From the NCBI GenBank assembly GCA_007126675.1, contig SLAU01000126.1, positions 1-6,985 of the forward strand: 6,985 nt of DNA. Reading direction: 5' to 3'. The notes beneath the pieces were generated by a model. That model did not search any database and was not told the origin of the DNA. It saw only the letters and a program-made list of their open reading frames with translations. How positions within the stretch are numbered: position 1 is the stretch's first letter; every line of letters starts with the position of its first letter. Source of the DNA: Balneolaceae bacterium (GTDB lineage: Bacteria; Bacteroidota; Rhodothermia; Balneolales; Balneolaceae). This document shows, one piece after another, positions 5,191 to 6,985 of this stretch. Position numbers and translations under genes: made by a program.

Positions 5191-5829
5191 ATGTTAACCA
5201 TAATTAAACAGGGCTGGAGCACATTTAAATCGATCTTTACCGGGATGGGGGTTACCATACGCCATTTCTTTGGGCCGTCGGTAACACTGCAGTACCCGGA
5301 TGAGAGGTATGAACTGCCTGAAAATTCCCGTGCCAAACTGTATGTAAACATCGATGACTGCATTGGATGTAACCTGTGCGCCCGTGCCTGTCCGGTTAAC
5401 TGTATTGATATTGAAACTGTACCTGCTACTGCTGATGTGGACCTTGGCAAAACATCAACCGGAAATCCGAAGCGGTTTTGGCTCACACGCTTCGATATCG
5501 ATATGGCAAAGTGTATGTACTGTGACCTGTGTGTTCATCCCTGTCCTACTGACTGTATCTACATGGTTCCGGAATATGAATACTCCGAGTTCGACAGAAC
5601 CAACCTGATCTACCATTTCAGTAACCTGGAGCCGGAGAAGATTGCCGAGGTGAAAGAAAAGGCTGAAATAGAAGCTGCAGAGAAAAAAAAGAAGCGCGAA
5701 GAGATGCAGAAAGCAAAAGCGGAAGCGGCCAGGAAGAAAAAAGAGATGGAAGCTAAAAAAGAAGAAAATGAAAAATCCGGTGATGATGACAATGCACCTT
5801 CAAAACCTGAAAGCGATGGAGGTGAATAG
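5191..5829 (+). CDS. nuoI: NADH-quinone oxidoreductase subunit I (2x 4Fe-4S) with charged C-terminal tail
   Basis: An 8Fe ferredoxin-like subunit that carries electrons to cluster N2 in NuoB through clusters N6a and N6b. It has 212 residues. The first motif is CIGCNLCARACP (C57, C60, C63, C67), the second CMYCDLCVHPCP (C108, C111, C114, C118). Each has a further Cys shortly after the CP (C71 and C122), where many NuoI proteins have Ala. The N-terminus has the amphipathic helix typical of NuoI that lies on the membrane surface. The core ends near residue 148; residues 149-212 are a Lys/Glu/Ala-rich probable helix or coiled coil followed by an acidic end, not found in short NuoI proteins such as that of E. 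coli. The purine-rich DNA includes a run of eight A at 5683-5690. An in-frame TAA at 5185-5187 fixes the start. The stop, one Ala codon and the nuoJ ATG are in the same frame. Confidence 0.95.
   Translation: MLTIIKQGWSTFKSIFTGMGVTIRHFFGPSVTLQYPDERYELPENSRAKLYVNIDDCIGCNLCARACPVNCIDIETVPATADVDLGKTSTGNPKRFWLTRFDIDMAKCMYCDLCVHPCPTDCIYMVPEYEYSEFDRTNLIYHFSNLEPEKIAEVKEKAEIEAAEKKKKREEMQKAKAEAARKKKEMEAKKEENEKSGDDDNAPSKPESDGGE
5818..5825 (+). promoter_or_regulatory. Strong Shine-Dalgarno for nuoJ, encoded in the nuoI tail
   Basis: GGAGGTGA lies 7 bases before the nuoJ ATG and is complementary over all 8 bases to the usual 16S rRNA 3' end. It is read as part of the final Asp-Gly-Gly-Glu codons of NuoI. 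It stands out because nuoA, nuoD, nuoH, nuoK and nuoL here lack a comparable site. Confidence 0.65.
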
Positions 5830-5832
5830 GCT

Positions 5833-6348
5833 ATGGAATTAACTACCATTCTTTTTTACCTCTTTGCCATAGTTACAATTTCGGCTGCTGCTGTAATGGT
5901 GTTTTCAAAAAATATTGTGCATTCGGCATTTGCACTGATGTTTACCCTGATTGGCGTGGCGGCGCTCTATGTACTTTTGTACGCCGATTTTATTGCCGCT
6001 ACACAGCTTCTGGTTTACGTGGGCGGCATACTGATCCTGATCCTTTTCGGTGTGATGCTCACCACGCAGGGGCGCACCTTTAGTTTTAAAACTTCCACTG
6101 TAAACCTGACACCGGCTTCGATACTGTCTGTTGCCGCTGCGCTGCTGTTGATTTATGCCTTTGTGCAAACTGACTGGAAAATTACCGATAGCGGGGTACG
6201 GGATGAAACCGTACACGAACTTGGGATGATGCTGATGGGAGAGTATGTACTGCCATTTATCGCGGTGGGAGTTCTACTTCTCATTGCAATTATCGGGGCC
6301 ATATTAATGTCGACCCGGCTTTCGGCTAACAACGATGGAGAAGTCTGA
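5833..6348 (+). CDS. nuoJ: NADH-quinone oxidoreductase subunit J
   Basis: A membrane subunit between NuoH/NuoA and NuoK, part of the central proton-transfer axis. It has 171 residues and about five membrane helices (roughly 4-24, 28-50, 54-76, 93-112, 138-160). The conserved stretch from NIVHSAFAL (27-35) through LLYADFIAATQLLVYVGGI (48-66) is clear; the third helix contains the YVGG segment where the family has its pi-bulge, thought to switch conformation during turnover. The start is fixed by a strong Shine-Dalgarno (5818-5825) and by the nuoI stop three bases upstream. The C-terminus is a short hydrophilic tail. nuoK begins 26 bases after the stop. Confidence 0.95.
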   Translation: MELTTILFYLFAIVTISAAAVMVFSKNIVHSAFALMFTLIGVAALYVLLYADFIAATQLLVYVGGILILILFGVMLTTQGRTFSFKTSTVNLTPASILSVAAALLLIYAFVQTDWKITDSGVRDETVHELGMMLMGEYVLPFIAVGVLLLIAIIGAILMSTRLSANNDGEV

Positions 6349-6351
6349 CCT

Positions 6352-6378
6352 ATGAAACACAAAAGATTAAACAGATGA
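6352..6378 (+). other. Micro-ORF between nuoJ and nuoK (MKHKRLNR)
   Basis: An 8-codon frame starts 3 bases after the nuoJ stop and ends with a TGA that overlaps the nuoK ATG as ATGA (6375-6378). The position suits termination-reinitiation coupling, but the same A-rich stretch could simply be an untranslated leader. The peptide is very basic, which may reflect A-richness only. Confidence 0.22.
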
Positions 6379-6686
6379 TAGATCCCGGACTCACACATTT
6401 CTTAATCGTTAGCGCCATTTTGTTCGCACTTGGCCTGATGGCGATTCTTTCCAAGCGAAATACCATCATGGTACTGATGGGAGTGGAGCTGGTTTTGAAT
6501 GCTGCCAATATCAACCTTGTGGCATTCAGCCGGTTTACCGAATTATCGCTCGACGGACAGATGATCGGCCTGTTTATCATCATTATTGCAGCTGCCGAAG
6601 CGGCTATCGCTTTAGCCATTGTGCTAAATGTGTACAACCGGTTTAAGACTATCAACCTGGATCAAATTAGCCTGATGAAGGGATAG
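6375..6686 (+). CDS. nuoK: NADH-quinone oxidoreductase subunit K
   Basis: A small antiporter-like membrane subunit (MrpC family) that carries part of the proton path. It has 103 residues, the usual length, and three membrane helices (about 4-23, 29-50, 62-86). The two key membrane glutamates are present: E38 in MGVELVLNAANINL and E75 in AAAEAAIALA, matching E36 and E72 of E. coli NuoK. The start MIDPGLTHFLIVSAILFALG aligns well with the family. There is no Shine-Dalgarno; the leader is A-rich and holds an 8-codon micro-ORF that overlaps the start. nuoL follows after 37 bases. Confidence 0.96.
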   Translation: MIDPGLTHFLIVSAILFALGLMAILSKRNTIMVLMGVELVLNAANINLVAFSRFTELSLDGQMIGLFIIIIAAAEAAIALAIVLNVYNRFKTINLDQISLMKG

Positions 6687-6688
6687 AC

Positions 6689-6745
6689 ATGACAGAAACA
6701 AGAACATCAATTAAAACAAAGATATGTTCACACAACTGCCATTAG
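6689..6745 (+). other. Micro-ORF between nuoK and nuoL, overlapping the nuoL start
   Basis: An 18-codon frame (MTETRTSIKTKICSHNCH) opens 2 bases after the nuoK stop and runs out of frame into the first codons of nuoL, ending at TAG 6743-6745. It has no recognised motif. The A-rich first half looks like the other leaders in this operon, so this may be a chance frame. Confidence 0.15.
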
Positions 6746-6985
6746 TCATATTATTATTGCCGCTGCTGGCTTTTGTCCTGCTCATTTTATTTGGCAAAAA
6801 ACTGCCCCGGCAGGGCGATTGGCTTGCCACAGCTATGATGGCAGCTGCATTTGGCCTGTCTCTGTTTTTGCTGATTACAAAATTAACCGCTTATTCGGGT
6901 GAGGTGTTCAGCCATTCCTTTACCTGGGCTGTGGTAGGTACGCAGGCGATCAGTTTTGGAATAATGATTGATAACCTCGCAGCCA
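6724..6985 (+). CDS. nuoL: NADH-quinone oxidoreductase subunit L, N-terminal part (cut by window edge)
   Basis: The beginning of the large antiporter-like proton-pumping subunit at the far end of the membrane arm. The visible 87 residues start MFTQLPLVILLLPLLAFV, a first membrane helix with the usual leucine/proline pattern, then a GKKLPRQGDW turn, a second helix (about 33-53), and the periplasmic stretch FTWAVVG...FGIMIDNLAA, which matches the conserved segment before helix 3 in NuoL. NuoM and NuoN share the fold, but position after nuoK and this N-terminus favour NuoL. Roughly 500 or more residues should lie beyond the right edge, probably followed by nuoM and nuoN. There is no Shine-Dalgarno; the start follows an A-rich leader. 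Confidence 0.9.
   Translation, partial: MFTQLPLVILLLPLLAFVLLILFGKKLPRQGDWLATAMMAAAFGLSLFLLITKLTAYSGEVFSHSFTWAVVGTQAISFGIMIDNLAA

Noticed and set aside
5127..5486. Open frame of 119 codons on the - strand across the nuoH-nuoI junction
   Set aside because: It is antisense to the first NuoI cluster motif and the end of NuoH, both firmly identified, and shows no domain of its own.
5610..5849. Open frame of 79 codons on the - strand, Ser/Phe-rich
   Set aside because: It is the antisense of the Lys/Glu codons in the NuoI tail, which automatically yield Phe/Ser/Leu; no start signal or motif supports it.
1..6985. CRISPR array, tRNA, insertion sequence or attachment site
   Set aside because: I found no regularly spaced repeats, tRNA-like cloverleaf, transposase motif or flanking direct repeats in the window.

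Overview
The window carries most of a respiratory complex I (NADH-quinone oxidoreductase, type I NDH) operon on the + strand, and a divergently transcribed CheB-like gene on the - strand. Base composition is moderate. Several genes start without a Shine-Dalgarno sequence, after short A-rich leaders. nuoC and nuoD are separate, and nuoH follows nuoD directly. Together these suggest the Bacteroidota/Chlorobiota group (FCB), perhaps a Balneolota- or Rhodothermota-like organism. That placement is an inference from style and gene order; no marker gene in the window proves it. Charged, mostly disordered protein tails would fit a marine or moderately halophilic host, but this is weak evidence.

Layout. 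Bases 1-221 hold no convincing gene, but one frame stays open for 70 codons directly after, and in frame with, the stop of the - strand gene, and there is an imperfect inverted repeat at 143-187. Bases 222-1298 (- strand) encode a complete CheB-type protein: a receiver-like domain without its phosphoacceptor aspartate, and a methylesterase-like domain in which cysteine replaces the nucleophilic serine while the histidine and aspartate remain. Bases 1299-1469 are the divergent intergenic region, with two adjoining dyads (1364-1377 and 1375-1393) and weak promoter-like motifs. From 1470 to the right edge run nuoA, nuoB, nuoC, nuoD, nuoH, nuoI, nuoJ, nuoK and the start of nuoL, all in one direction with gaps from -4 to 37 bases, so almost certainly one transcript.

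How the genes work together. NuoB, C, D and I form the quinone-reducing connecting arm: the N2 cluster in NuoB, the quinone pocket between NuoB and NuoD, and two 4Fe-4S clusters in NuoI. NuoA, H, J, K and L belong to the proton-pumping membrane arm; nuoM and nuoN presumably lie beyond the right edge. The NADH-oxidising module (nuoE, nuoF, nuoG) is missing from its usual place between nuoD and nuoH. The complex must therefore either get those subunits from another locus or take electrons from another donor such as ferredoxin, as 11-subunit complexes do. The long charged C-terminal tail of NuoI lies on the subunit that would be exposed in such a complex.

The most interesting signals are the doubly altered CheB-like protein (no phosphoacceptor, Ser to Cys nucleophile), the missing NADH module combined with the NuoI tail, the perfect dyad in the divergent region, and tiny bridging reading frames at several nuo junctions.
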